From positions 620,001-684,000 of the forward strand of contig CBDDHT010000004.1 in the NCBI GenBank assembly GCA_965228615.1: a stretch of 64,000 nt of DNA. Direction: 5' to 3'. This document shows, in pieces, positions 28,573 to 37,687 of this stretch. The notes beneath the pieces are model-generated. The model saw only the letters and a list, made by a program, of their open reading frames with translations, had not been told where the DNA came from and did no database searches. The number at the start of each line of letters is the position of its first letter. The first letter of the stretch is position 1. Source of the stretch: CBDDHT01 sp965228615 (GTDB taxonomy: Bacteria; Pseudomonadota; Alphaproteobacteria; Rhizobiales; Methyloligellaceae). The position numbers and the translations under genes were made by a program.

Positions 28573-28710
28573 CTACCTCAGGAAGCAGAGTGAACTAATC
28601 CAGGCGACCGGCAGGATTGATGCCCAAATCACGCTTGGATCGCCGCCCAATTGGATCCAAAAGCTCGCTGCAAGCCAATAGACACCGGTAAAAAAAATGA
28701 GAGGAAACAT
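28573..28710 (-). CDS. Small membrane protein, 45 residues
   Basis: A 45-residue peptide starting MFPLIFFTGVYWLAAS with two hydrophobic segments (residues 3-18 and 26-43). A strong Shine-Dalgarno (AAAGGAGA) sits 5 bases before the ATG, which is the main evidence that it is translated. The open frame continues upstream without a better start. I do not recognise a family. It is divergent from the cytochrome c' gene. Confidence 0.45.
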   Translation of the reverse strand: MFPLIFFTGVYWLAASFWIQLGGDPSVIWASILPVAWISSLCFLR

Positions 28711-28910
28711 GTTGTCTCCTTTTGCGTTGACACAACAATTGCGGGAAAACCCCCGAAACGTGCCGGGTACAAAGCAAATCGAATGCCAAGCGACGTGGCG
28801 CCTTGCCAGGCTTGACTTCTCGATTGGACGTCTAACCATAGGTAATTCTTGACTGGATCGGCAGCAGAGGCGGCGAATCGCCTTAAAAAATGGTGAGGAA
28901 TAGTGGCCCG

Positions 28911-29474
28911 ATGACCTATTTTGGGACAAATGTCTTGGCGGCAACAGCAATCGCGCTGGTGATCTGTGCGGGTTGGTCCTCTTCGAAAGCTCACAAGGGC
29001 GCTACCGGAATCGTCAAGGAACGCATGGATCTGATGACGAAAATTGGCAAGAGCACCAGAACAGTCGATCTGATGATGTCCGGCAAGAGCGGTTATGATG
29101 CAGAAAAATTCTTGGCTGCCGTCCGCACCATCAAGAGCCATTCCGGCGATGCCATCACCCGCCTCTTTCCCAAAGACAGCCTTCAGCATCCCACACTTGC
29201 CAAGCCGTCAATCTGGACGGATTGGGACGCCTTCAAAGCCGAAGCCGACCGGTTGAACGTCTTTGCCGAGGCCCTCGAATGGGTCGCGTCAAATAGTCCT
29301 CAGGCCATATCGTCAGAAGGTCGCGGGTCTGCAATGGGCGCCGGACCGCCCGTTGAGGCAGATGGCTATCCGGCCAGCAAACATGTCCGTCATCTGCCTC
29401 CCCATATGATCTTTGGCTACATCAAAAAGATGTGCGGCTCGTGTCATGATAAATTTCGCAAACGCAAACCCTAA
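28911..29474 (+). CDS. Cytochrome c' family protein
   Basis: A 187-residue exported haem protein. A signal peptide covers about residues 1-27. The single haem-binding motif CGSCHDKFR is at the extreme C-terminus, as in cytochromes c', with the four-helix region before it. It would sit in the periplasm; family members bind NO or CO and transfer electrons. The multicopper oxidase gene starts inside its last codons (29-bp overlap), so the two are translated together. An in-frame ATG 21 bp upstream is possible. Confidence 0.85.
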   Translation: MTYFGTNVLAATAIALVICAGWSSSKAHKGATGIVKERMDLMTKIGKSTRTVDLMMSGKSGYDAEKFLAAVRTIKSHSGDAITRLFPKDSLQHPTLAKPSIWTDWDAFKAEADRLNVFAEALEWVASNSPQAISSEGRGSAMGAGPPVEADGYPASKHVRHLPPHMIFGYIKKMCGSCHDKFRKRKP

Positions 29475-30882
29475 CGCCATTTCCCGTCGCACTTTGCTGG
29501 CTGGAGCGGGCGCAACAATAACCACTGTTGCACTGCCCGCACTCCCCTCGGTTGCCACTGGGTCGGCCTCCGAACCCGTATTGATCGAAGCCCGGCCAGG
29601 GCATGCACAACTCTTGGAAACAGGCGGGAACAAAACGCCGATCTGGGGCTACAACGGTCAAATTCCCGGTCCGGTCATTCGCGCGAGACGCGGCGGCGAA
29701 GTCTGGGTCCGGTTGAAGAACAGTCTCTCCCAACCAACGACAATCCATTGGCACGGCATCCGTATCGACAATGCTATGGATGGCGTCGCAAACTTGACTC
29801 AGGTTCCGGTCGCGCCTGGCGAGACCTTCGACTACCGCTTCACGGTGCCGGATGCCGGAACCTTCTGGTATCACCCACACAATCGGACTTGGGAGCAGCT
29901 TGCCAGAGGCCTTTATGGCGTCCTTCTGGTCGACGAGTCGGACGCACCCGATGTCGACCGCGATCTTCTGCTTGTCGCCGACGACTGGCGCCTCGATAAG
30001 GAAGGACGCATCGACGAAAAGACGCTCGGGTCTCTGTTCGAGCGATCGCATGCCGGACGGCTTGGCAATATCCTCACGCTCAACGGCCTTCCCGAAGCAA
30101 ACATAGCCGTTTCATCCGGCGAGCGGATCCGGCTGCGCGTGTGCAATGTGTGCAATGCCCGGGTCCTCAAACTCCGGCTTGAAGATCTTGAGCCGACGCT
30201 CATCGCATTGGATGGCCAGCCCGTCCCCCCTCAACCTCTTGCCGATGCAACGCTCCGGTTGGCACCGGCACAGCGGGCGGACCTGATCATCGACATGACC
30301 GGATCACCAGACAGCCGCTCGGCAATCACGGAGGTCTCAACCGACCGCGTGGTGGCAGGGCATTTTATCCTTGGCCCAAAGCCAAAAGAACCTCTTCGCC
30401 AAGGATCGATCCCGGCACTGGCGGGCAACAATCTGGCCGAGCCGGATCTCACGTCCGCGCAAAAGGTGGATTTGGTCATGACGGGTGGTGCCATGAGTGC
30501 CATCTCCGAAGCCGTCTACAAAGGCAAGTCCTATGAAATCCGGGATCTGGTACGGACTCATGGCCAGGTCTGGGCCATGAACGGCATCGCGGGCATGGCT
30601 AAAAAGCCGCTCTTCACGGCCAAGCGCGGTAGTACGGTCATCCTCCGCATGGCCAATGAAACGCGCTGGCAACATGCCATGCATCTGCATGGCCATCATT
30701 TCCGTATCGTGAAGCCTTCAGGCACTGATCTCGATGTCCCATGGCGGGATACGGTTCTTATGGAACCGAATGAGGGGATGACGATCGCGCTCGTCGCAGA
30801 CAATCCCGGGAAGTGGATGTTGCATTGTCACATGCTGGAGCATCAAGCCGGCGGCATGGGAACATGGTTTGAAGTCAGCTAA
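29446..30882 (+). CDS. Tat-exported multicopper oxidase
   Basis: A 478-residue cupredoxin protein. The N-terminus has a twin-arginine signal (NAISRRTLLAGAG). All four copper-binding motifs are present: HWHG (101-104), WYHPH (141-145), HLHGHH (413-418) and HCHMLEHQAGGM (460-471), with C461 as the type 1 copper ligand and M471 as its axial ligand. It should oxidise a metal ion or phenolic substrate and reduce O2 in the periplasm. The substrate is not evident; it lacks a long Met-rich insert like that of CueO. The start is chosen because it gives the Tat signal directly. Confidence 0.9.
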   Translation: MINFANANPNAISRRTLLAGAGATITTVALPALPSVATGSASEPVLIEARPGHAQLLETGGNKTPIWGYNGQIPGPVIRARRGGEVWVRLKNSLSQPTTIHWHGIRIDNAMDGVANLTQVPVAPGETFDYRFTVPDAGTFWYHPHNRTWEQLARGLYGVLLVDESDAPDVDRDLLLVADDWRLDKEGRIDEKTLGSLFERSHAGRLGNILTLNGLPEANIAVSSGERIRLRVCNVCNARVLKLRLEDLEPTLIALDGQPVPPQPLADATLRLAPAQRADLIIDMTGSPDSRSAITEVSTDRVVAGHFILGPKPKEPLRQGSIPALAGNNLAEPDLTSAQKVDLVMTGGAMSAISEAVYKGKSYEIRDLVRTHGQVWAMNGIAGMAKKPLFTAKRGSTVILRMANETRWQHAMHLHGHHFRIVKPSGTDLDVPWRDTVLMEPNEGMTIALVADNPGKWMLHCHMLEHQAGGMGTWFEVS

Positions 30883-30888
30883 TAATTA

Positions 30889-32946
30889 TTAATCTGACGT
30901 AGCATATGCAAAGAGCGCGCGTTTCGTCCCGCTCCCGAGAATACCGTCCAATCCGCCGTCATAATATCCCGTTCCGGCAAGCTGGCGCTGCACCTCGGTC
31001 CACAACCGCGCGGAAAGCTTGAATGCCTTGTCGTCAGTCAATAGGAACACAAAAGGCGTACCGGCCTTGAAGGCTTCCAGGACGTAGCGAGCCGACGTTT
31101 GTAGTTTCTGGCCCGACTGATCGTTTACCAATGCCAGAATGAGGCCGGCTTCCTCCGCACCATTCTCCTTCGCGCGTTGTAGCCAGTCCATGGCCTTGAC
31201 CGGGTCTTTCGCAATCCCATGCTCGCCTGACAGCATGAGCAGTCCGGCTGCGAACTGCCCCAGCCGATTGCCTGCTTTTGCCTGTCGTGCCAACCACGCG
31301 AATTCGCCTTTCGGATTGCTGAACCCGCCAAATTCACCTGAGAACATCGACATCATCAGAAATGCGGACAGGTTGCTTCCCCCTTTGACGCCCTGACGCA
31401 ACCAAAAGTGTGTTTTTGCAGTTTGCCTGCCGACACCAAGTTTGGCGTACTGGCCTGAATTGATCAGAGCGAGCCCAGCCATTGCCGCCGTGTTGCCAGC
31501 CTGCGCAAGCCCCCGATAGGCTTTTGTCGCACGCTCAAGCCAGACACGCCCTTTCAGCCGGCGACCACCACCGGGAGGCTTGTCCTTGAAGGAGTCCGCC
31601 ATGCTGAGCATCGCAGCCGGATATTGCTGATCGGCAGCCCATTTGAGCCCCTGAAAGACATCGGCGCCAGCCCCTTTCCCTTTGGCGATCAATGCGGCTA
31701 TCGCGAGCTGGTAGCGTAACCGCGGCTCGTTGGGCTGCTCCGCAACCGCCTGCCGGCAGGCTTCAACCGCTTTCGCTACCAGTGCACCTGATGACTTTTT
31801 CCCTGGCTTGAGGAGCTTTCTCAGCGTCCACAATCCATTGCCGCGCGAATGGGGGTCAAAAGGAACCGATGCAACGCGGTCGCAGAACGCAACGGGCGAT
31901 AATTCGGCATGAGACCGACGCCGCGGCTGGGGCTTGGCCGGAGATGCGGGTGCCCTCGCCGTCTGCACTGCCGGTTTCGTTTTCTTGTTCTTCAACTCTT
32001 CGAGTTTCAAGCGTGCAAGCGGCGCAAATGCACCGCCCGGATATTGCGTCAGATAGCTCTCAAATGCCTTCGGATTTTTCCCATCGCGGATCGACTCCCA
32101 AAAGGCGACTTCGACCGAGCGGTCATTGACGGTATCGCGCGAGGTTCGGAGCGGCGCGGCGGCTGTAACCGTCTTCTTGCCCGGAGGCGAAAAATAGAAC
32201 TGTCCGGTTAGGGACGAATGTTCCCAAGGAACCTGCTTACCACCCGATTCCTTCAGCACGTCGTTGCGAACCGAAATCATGATCTCGGAGAGCGATCTGC
32301 CCGATTGACCGATATGTTTAACGAGTGCTCCGGTGAACGGACTGTTTCGCCCCTTGCCATCAAGCGCAACATTTCCCGGTTGCGTCGCAAAGGCGATCAA
32401 TGTGCCAACGCCCGTCTCGACACGGGCCAGCCCGCGTCCCACGCTCGCAGAACGGGTTCCCATGCTGCGCGAAAGATTCTTTGCCAGTGGATTGTCGCGA
32501 CAAGCGTCCAGAAAGACGATATTCGTTCGCTGTTCACGTTCCATCTGCTTGAGGACGAGGCGCAGCGAGACCGCCTCGAAGTCGAGGTCCGCTTCCGCCT
32601 TCAGCCGCGCTTCGACCGGTGCCAGATAATTCTGCCCGCCGACCTGCAGCCCATGGCCCGCAAAGTAGAAGAGTGCGACGTCTGCTCCCGGGAGCAGGCG
32701 GGTAAACTCACGGATGGCCCCCTCCATACCGGCCTTTTGCAGATCGCGGCCGACAACGACCCGGAAGCCCAGTTTTTCGAGAGCACGCGCCATGTCGTTT
32801 GCATCGTTGGACGGGTTTTTGAGCGGTGCTGCGTGCTTGTAGGCGGAGTTGCCGATAACAAGCGCCACGCGCGATCCGGCATCGGCATTACTGGCCATTG
32901 TGGTGCATAGAATGGCGCACAGCGCCAGCGCGGTCAGGATTCGCAT
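30889..32946 (-). CDS. Secreted caspase-like (C14) protein with Sel1-type repeats
   Basis: A 685-residue protein. A signal peptide (about 1-23) precedes a caspase p20-like domain (25-245) with the catalytic dyad H98 in YFAGHG and C149 in DACRDNP. A proline-rich linker follows, then repeats of Sel1/TPR-like helices (about 390-630). A C-terminal segment has YDGGLDGILGSGTKRAL, resembling a peptidoglycan-binding type 1 motif. It is probably periplasmic. Substrates are unknown; related orthocaspases cleave after Arg or Lys. It converges on the multicopper oxidase gene with only 6 bp between the stops. Confidence 0.85.
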   Translation of the reverse strand: MRILTALALCAILCTTMASNADAGSRVALVIGNSAYKHAAPLKNPSNDANDMARALEKLGFRVVVGRDLQKAGMEGAIREFTRLLPGADVALFYFAGHGLQVGGQNYLAPVEARLKAEADLDFEAVSLRLVLKQMEREQRTNIVFLDACRDNPLAKNLSRSMGTRSASVGRGLARVETGVGTLIAFATQPGNVALDGKGRNSPFTGALVKHIGQSGRSLSEIMISVRNDVLKESGGKQVPWEHSSLTGQFYFSPPGKKTVTAAAPLRTSRDTVNDRSVEVAFWESIRDGKNPKAFESYLTQYPGGAFAPLARLKLEELKNKKTKPAVQTARAPASPAKPQPRRRSHAELSPVAFCDRVASVPFDPHSRGNGLWTLRKLLKPGKKSSGALVAKAVEACRQAVAEQPNEPRLRYQLAIAALIAKGKGAGADVFQGLKWAADQQYPAAMLSMADSFKDKPPGGGRRLKGRVWLERATKAYRGLAQAGNTAAMAGLALINSGQYAKLGVGRQTAKTHFWLRQGVKGGSNLSAFLMMSMFSGEFGGFSNPKGEFAWLARQAKAGNRLGQFAAGLLMLSGEHGIAKDPVKAMDWLQRAKENGAEEAGLILALVNDQSGQKLQTSARYVLEAFKAGTPFVFLLTDDKAFKLSARLWTEVQRQLAGTGYYDGGLDGILGSGTKRALFAYATSD

Positions 32947-33151
32947 AACGTCTCTCCCCTCGACCTGTCGGCTCTATCGTATTGCTTTTTCCCAGACACT
33001 GGCGGCAGCAATATGAACGTAGGCTGAATAGGAAATACTTGGACTTTGTACGCTTTGCCGCAATGGCTCGCCTTGCGAGATCGTAAACGCGTTTGTAGGG
33101 TCGGCTCAGTTCCGAACGATTTTCACGCCAAAATGAAAGGCAGGCCGCCTC

Positions 33152-34189
33152 GTGCATCCCAAAGATGATCTCGTCACGCTGATCGGCGACACACCGCTCG
33201 TCAAACTCAGGAAGGCATCCGAAGAGACCGGTTGCACCATTCTCGGCAAGTGTGAATTCATGAATCCTGGCCAATCGGTCAAGGATCGAACCGCACGCCA
33301 GATGATTCTTGAAGCCGAAGCCCGCGGCGACCTCGGTCCGGGTGGCCATATCCTTGAAGGCACGGCTGGAAACACCGGGATCGGGCTGGCCCTCGTGGCC
33401 GCATCGCGCGGCTATCGAACAACGATCGTGATCCCCGAGACCCAATCCCAGGAGAAGAAGGACATGCTTCGCCTGTGCGGTGCCGAACTCATTCAGGTGC
33501 CCGCGCTCCCCTTCAAGAACCCGAACAATTATCAGCATGTGACCAAGCGCATGGCCGAAAAACTGGCCAAGACCGAAAAGAATGGGTTTCTCTACGCCGA
33601 TCAGTGGAACAATCTGGACAACCGCAAAGCCCATTATGTGTCGACCGGACCGGAGATCTGGAACGATACCGGCGGCAAGATTGACGGTTTCATCTGCTCT
33701 GTCGGCACGGGTGGTACATTGGCCGGTACATCAACGTTCCTGCGCGAGAAGAAGACGGACATCGTGATCGGCTGTGCCGACCCGAGAGGTGCCGCCATGT
33801 ACAATCTCTTTGCTCACGGCGAAGCAAAGGCGAGCGAAGGCGGTTCGATCAGCGAAGGGATAGGCCTCGGACGCGTCACTAACATCATCGAAGGGCTCAA
33901 AGTCGATCACGCCTATCTCATCCCGGATGACGAGGCGATCCCGCTGGTCTTCGATCTGGTTGCCAGCGAAGGGCTGATCCTCGGAGGCTCAAGCGGCATC
34001 AATGTTGCCGGAGCGATCCGCCTTGCCCGCGAGATGGGCCCGGGCCACACGATCGTTACGATCCTTTGCGATCATGGGACACGCTATCAAAGCAAGCTCT
34101 ACAATCCAGCCTTTCTGGCCGAAAAAGGGCTGCCAGTGCCGGCCTGGCTGCAGCCGAGCGAATCCAGTATCGAACCGGATTTCGTCTGA
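33152..34189 (+). CDS. cysK: Cysteine synthase A
   Basis: A 345-residue fold-type II PLP enzyme that makes cysteine from O-acetylserine and sulfide. The PLP lysine is K44 in NPGQSVKDR, the substrate loop is EGTAGNTG, and the phosphate loop is SVGTGGTLAG. The start is GTG: an in-frame stop lies just upstream and no ATG fits. It heads a probable operon with alaX, sseA and a GNAT gene. Confidence 0.93.
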   Translation: MHPKDDLVTLIGDTPLVKLRKASEETGCTILGKCEFMNPGQSVKDRTARQMILEAEARGDLGPGGHILEGTAGNTGIGLALVAASRGYRTTIVIPETQSQEKKDMLRLCGAELIQVPALPFKNPNNYQHVTKRMAEKLAKTEKNGFLYADQWNNLDNRKAHYVSTGPEIWNDTGGKIDGFICSVGTGGTLAGTSTFLREKKTDIVIGCADPRGAAMYNLFAHGEAKASEGGSISEGIGLGRVTNIIEGLKVDHAYLIPDDEAIPLVFDLVASEGLILGGSSGINVAGAIRLAREMGPGHTIVTILCDHGTRYQSKLYNPAFLAEKGLPVPAWLQPSESSIEPDFV

Positions 34190-34221
34190 CGGCGTACAAG
34201 GGAACCCGGGGGCAAGAAGAT

Positions 34222-34956
34222 ATGACGGAGGAGCTCTTTCGCGACGATGCCTATGCCAAGGCATGCGAATCGAAAATTACATCGATCAACGATCGTGGCG
34301 GGATCGTTCTCGATCGCACGGTTTTCTACGCAACTGGTGGCGGTCAGCCCGGTGATAGCGGACGTCTGATTTCCAGCGCCGGCGCTGAGATTCCAATCGC
34401 GACGACAGTGTATGAGCAGGACCGGAGCACAATCGTCCACGTACCTGCCGAGGGATCCGGTCCGCTGGCGGTCGGTGATACCGTCACTGCCGAACTCGAC
34501 TGGCAGCGACGCCATGGACATATGCGTGTCCACACCTGCCTGCACTTGCTGTGCGCACTTCTCCCCTACCCGGTGACCGGTGGGCAAATCAGCGCCGACC
34601 AAGGGCGCCTTGATTTCGATCTTCGCGAAGCCGGCCTCGACAAGCACGAGCTTAGCGAAAGGCTGATGGCATTGGTCGAAGCCGATCATTCCGTCTCCAG
34701 CAAATGGATCACCGACGATGAACTGGCCCAGCAACCGGATCTTGTGAGAACGATGGCCGTGAAGCCGCCTATGGGCTCCGGACGCGTTCGGTTAATCGAA
34801 ATTGCAGATACGGACTTGCAACCCTGCGGCGGCACACATGTGCGCAGCACAGCCGAAATCGGCGCCGCAAGCGTCAGCAAAATCGAAAAGAAGGGCGCGC
34901 AGAACCGGCGCGTTCGCATAGCGCTTCAATCCAGCGCAACAGATGAAATTGTCTAG
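34222..34956 (+). CDS. Alanyl-tRNA editing protein (AlaX type)
   Basis: A 244-residue stand-alone editing domain related to the second half of alanyl-tRNA synthetase. The zinc ligands are the HTCLH pair (H104, H108) and the CGGTH pair (C202, H206). FYATGGGQPGDSG is the family glycine motif. It should hydrolyse Ser- or Gly-mischarged tRNA-Ala. It starts 32 bp after cysK and ends 15 bp before sseA. Confidence 0.9.
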   Translation: MTEELFRDDAYAKACESKITSINDRGGIVLDRTVFYATGGGQPGDSGRLISSAGAEIPIATTVYEQDRSTIVHVPAEGSGPLAVGDTVTAELDWQRRHGHMRVHTCLHLLCALLPYPVTGGQISADQGRLDFDLREAGLDKHELSERLMALVEADHSVSSKWITDDELAQQPDLVRTMAVKPPMGSGRVRLIEIADTDLQPCGGTHVRSTAEIGAASVSKIEKKGAQNRRVRIALQSSATDEIV

Positions 34957-34971
34957 AAATTGGAGTTGGCC

Positions 34972-35832
34972 ATGGCCGATATGTCAAACACCTGGCTCGT
35001 CGAAACCGACTGGTTGGCCGAGCATTTGGAAGCGCCGGACCTGATCGTGCTGGACGGGTCCTGGCATCTGCCGAGCGCAAACCGTAATCCGCGCGCCGAG
35101 TATGATGCCGAGCATATTCCCGGAGCATTGTTCTTCGATATCGACGAAATTTCCGATACGGATAATCCCCTCCCCCATATGCTTCCAAGTCCCGAAAAGT
35201 TCTCGTCGCGCATGCGAAAGATGGGCGTTGGCGACGGCTTCCGGGTCGTGGTCTATGACGCCGCCGGCATGTTTTCAGCAGCGCGCGTCTGGTGGACTTT
35301 TCGTGTCATGGGCGCACGCGACGTCGCGGTGCTCAATGGCGGCCTTCCCAAATGGAAATCCGAGGGACGCCCGCTGGAAGACATGGCGCCCCGGGCACGA
35401 TCGGAACGACACTTCACAGCCCGGCGCAATGCGGCGCTGGTTCGCGATCGCGGAGACATTCTCTCGATCATCGACAGCGGTTCCGATCAGATCATCGATG
35501 CGCGCGCGGCGGCACGCTTCGAAGGGACGGCACCCGAGCCAAGGCCGGGTCTCCGCTCCGGCCATATTCCAGGTTCCAAGAACCTTCCCTACGATGTGCT
35601 TCTCAATCCCGACGGAACCTTCAAATCCGCGTCGCAGATCGAGGAAATCTTCAAGAATGCAGGTATCGACGCGACAAAGCCGATCGTCACAAGTTGCGGC
35701 TCGGGCGTAACCGCCTCGGTTCTGTCCCTGGCGCTCGCGATCATCGGCCAGCCGGACTCGGCCGTCTATGACGGGTCCTGGAGCGAATGGGGCGCAGATG
35801 AGAGCCTTCCGATCGTGAGCCCAGGCGGATGA
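34972..35832 (+). CDS. sseA: 3-mercaptopyruvate sulfurtransferase
   Basis: A 286-residue two-domain rhodanese. The active-site loop in the second domain is CGSGVTAS with the persulfide cysteine C242, the mercaptopyruvate type. It moves sulfur from 3-mercaptopyruvate, a cysteine catabolite, to acceptors. The ATG at 34972 has a TGGAG ribosome-binding site; a TTG 4 codons upstream is unlikely. It overlaps the next gene by 4 bp. Confidence 0.92.
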   Translation: MADMSNTWLVETDWLAEHLEAPDLIVLDGSWHLPSANRNPRAEYDAEHIPGALFFDIDEISDTDNPLPHMLPSPEKFSSRMRKMGVGDGFRVVVYDAAGMFSAARVWWTFRVMGARDVAVLNGGLPKWKSEGRPLEDMAPRARSERHFTARRNAALVRDRGDILSIIDSGSDQIIDARAAARFEGTAPEPRPGLRSGHIPGSKNLPYDVLLNPDGTFKSASQIEEIFKNAGIDATKPIVTSCGSGVTASVLSLALAIIGQPDSAVYDGSWSEWGADESLPIVSPGG

Positions 35833-36356
35833 CGGAACACGCGTCCGACGCCATCACCGTCACGCGTTTCGAACAACTGGAGAAACCTAACCTCCTGGTT
35901 GCACCGCCCTCCAAGCAGATCGCGCTGATCCGGGCAAGCGCTCCCCCTGCCCACTTTTATCGCTACCTCCTCTCGCTATTGCCCGATAGTGAGATCGCAC
36001 ACCAACGGTCCACTTTCAGCGATGCAGCACTTGGCGGCCTTATCCATCACGCCGATATCGCGCTCTATGTGCTGCACGTGGATGGAGTTCCGGCGGGTAT
36101 GAGCGAGATCGATCGCCGCGCACGTCCGCAGACCCGTATCGCCTGTGCCAGTATCGCAAACGAATTCGCCAATCCACACCTCAACCGCTATCTGCTGGCG
36201 CAGGCGATTGCTTTGGCCTGGTCTGACGAAACCGAACGCGTCCTCGCGGACGTCACATCGCGGGACAGAAGAGGTACGCTTTCGCTGTATCAATCGTGTG
36301 GATTTACGGTCTACGAGCAGTCAACGGAAGCAGAAACCGGTTCAGCCGAAACATAA
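35829..36356 (+). CDS. GNAT family N-acetyltransferase
   Basis: A 175-residue acetyl-CoA-dependent acetyltransferase of unknown target. The GNAT core includes the strand IALYVLHVDGVPAG, the helix with HLNRYLLAQAI and the C-terminal TLSLYQSCGFTVYE, which matches the motif B ending. It is the last gene of the cysK operon by overlap, and converges with the next gene. Confidence 0.8.
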   Translation: MTEHASDAITVTRFEQLEKPNLLVAPPSKQIALIRASAPPAHFYRYLLSLLPDSEIAHQRSTFSDAALGGLIHHADIALYVLHVDGVPAGMSEIDRRARPQTRIACASIANEFANPHLNRYLLAQAIALAWSDETERVLADVTSRDRRGTLSLYQSCGFTVYEQSTEAETGSAET

Positions 36357-36371
36357 GGCAATTCGCCGAGT

Positions 36372-37388
36372 TCAACGAACAGGCGGGGCAAATTGCATAC
36401 CGCCGTTCATCCAAAGGGCATTGGCACCGCGGCTCATGCCAAAGCGCGACTCTTTTCCGAGATTGCGGTCGAAGATTTCGGCATAGTTGCCAATCGCGCC
36501 GATAACCCGTGCAGCCCAATCCTTGTTCAGCCCGAGCGCACTTCCCAAATTCTCTTCCAGCCCCAGCAGGCTGCGAATCTGTGGATTGGGCGACCCATTC
36601 AGATCGTCGACATTGTCGCGCGAAACACCAAGTGATTCCGCCGCCAAGGTTGCCAGCACGGACCAGCGCACGATCTTGAACCAGTTGTCGTCATTGCTGC
36701 GCACGATCGGCCCAAGCGGACGGTTCGAAATCCGTTCGGGTAACACCATATGCTCGTCGGGTTTGCTCAAGGAGAGCCGCAGAGCATGCAACCAGGACAT
36801 ATCGCCTGTAAGCACGATGCAACGTTCTCCTTCATAGGCTTGAACGGCTTCGACCCTCAGCTTCAATTGAACGGGTTTGTAGGGCAGCTTCTTCGACTTG
36901 AAGAACGCATCCACACCGCGTTCCTGCCGCGTTCCGGGAATGGCGCAAACGGCCGTGCCGGAAAGTTCCAGCGCGCTCGAGATACCGAGCTTTCGATCAA
37001 CCATAAAACCCTGACCATCATGAAACGTGACGGCCGCGAATGAGAGATTGAGAGAGGTTTCCAAAAGCAGCGACCAGGCTCGGTTGCTTGCGAGCAGGTC
37101 GACCGTACCATCGCGAAGGGCTGCAATGCCGTCGGCACTGCTCAACGGCTTGAAGACCACTTTCGTCGGATCGGCGAAAACAGCCGCCGCCACGGCGCGG
37201 CAAAAATCGACATCGAGCCCGCGCCAAACGCCCGCCTCGCTCTTTTCGGAGAAACCCGGAATGCTGTCGCTCAATCCACAATTGAGCGTACCGCGGGCCT
37301 TAACCTGTTTCAGCGTATCAGCCGAGGCCAGCGAGACCGAGAGTGCGCAAAAGACTCCCAACGTCGCCGAGATCAACCATGGTTTCAT
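36372..37388 (-). CDS. Orphan amino-acid ABC transporter substrate-binding protein
   Basis: A 338-residue periplasmic binding protein of the AapJ/general amino-acid type. A signal peptide (about 1-23) is followed by LKQVKARGTLNCGLSD and DFCRAVAAAVFAD. The N- and C-terminal lobes fit SBP family 3. No permease or ATPase gene is near, so it either shares a transporter encoded elsewhere or signals by itself. The 299-bp gap upstream separates it from the divergent metC. Confidence 0.85.
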   Translation of the reverse strand: MKPWLISATLGVFCALSVSLASADTLKQVKARGTLNCGLSDSIPGFSEKSEAGVWRGLDVDFCRAVAAAVFADPTKVVFKPLSSADGIAALRDGTVDLLASNRAWSLLLETSLNLSFAAVTFHDGQGFMVDRKLGISSALELSGTAVCAIPGTRQERGVDAFFKSKKLPYKPVQLKLRVEAVQAYEGERCIVLTGDMSWLHALRLSLSKPDEHMVLPERISNRPLGPIVRSNDDNWFKIVRWSVLATLAAESLGVSRDNVDDLNGSPNPQIRSLLGLEENLGSALGLNKDWAARVIGAIGNYAEIFDRNLGKESRFGMSRGANALWMNGGMQFAPPVR

Positions 37389-37576
37389 GTGTTGACGGTC
37401 CTCACCCACTCGATCCGTCGCGTGCCCCGGCGTTGACCGACATTCTACTCTCGCCTGTCACTCGTCAGCTTCCATCCCAGCGACCACCACATCACATACT
37501 CTGCAGATCGCCGATAGCAGGCAAGCCGACCATGGTGAACGGCTTTGATCTTATTTCATGCAATTCGGCAGACGAG

Positions 37577-37633
37577 GTCAAGGGTTTGCTGAGACCCATG
37601 GCCCCTCCTCTCAGACTGCCTTCAGGGCTTGAC
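37577..37633 (+). promoter_or_regulatory. Nested hairpin in the metC leader
   Basis: Two nested inverted repeats lie 55 bp before metC: the outer GTCAAG / CTTGAC and the inner CTGAGA / TCTCAG around a C-rich loop. It could be a leader RNA or attenuator. It does not match a known riboswitch consensus that I can recall. Confidence 0.3.
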
Positions 37634-37687
37634 GGAACGATGCCGATTGGCGAAACCGGCCAGCGGTTGTGCATGTAAGGATTATCT

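Noticed and set aside
37492..37687. SAM-II riboswitch before metC
   Set aside because: The region is structured, but the conserved SAM-II core and the A/G-rich 3' segment overlapping the ribosome-binding site are not visible; only the nested hairpin is reported.
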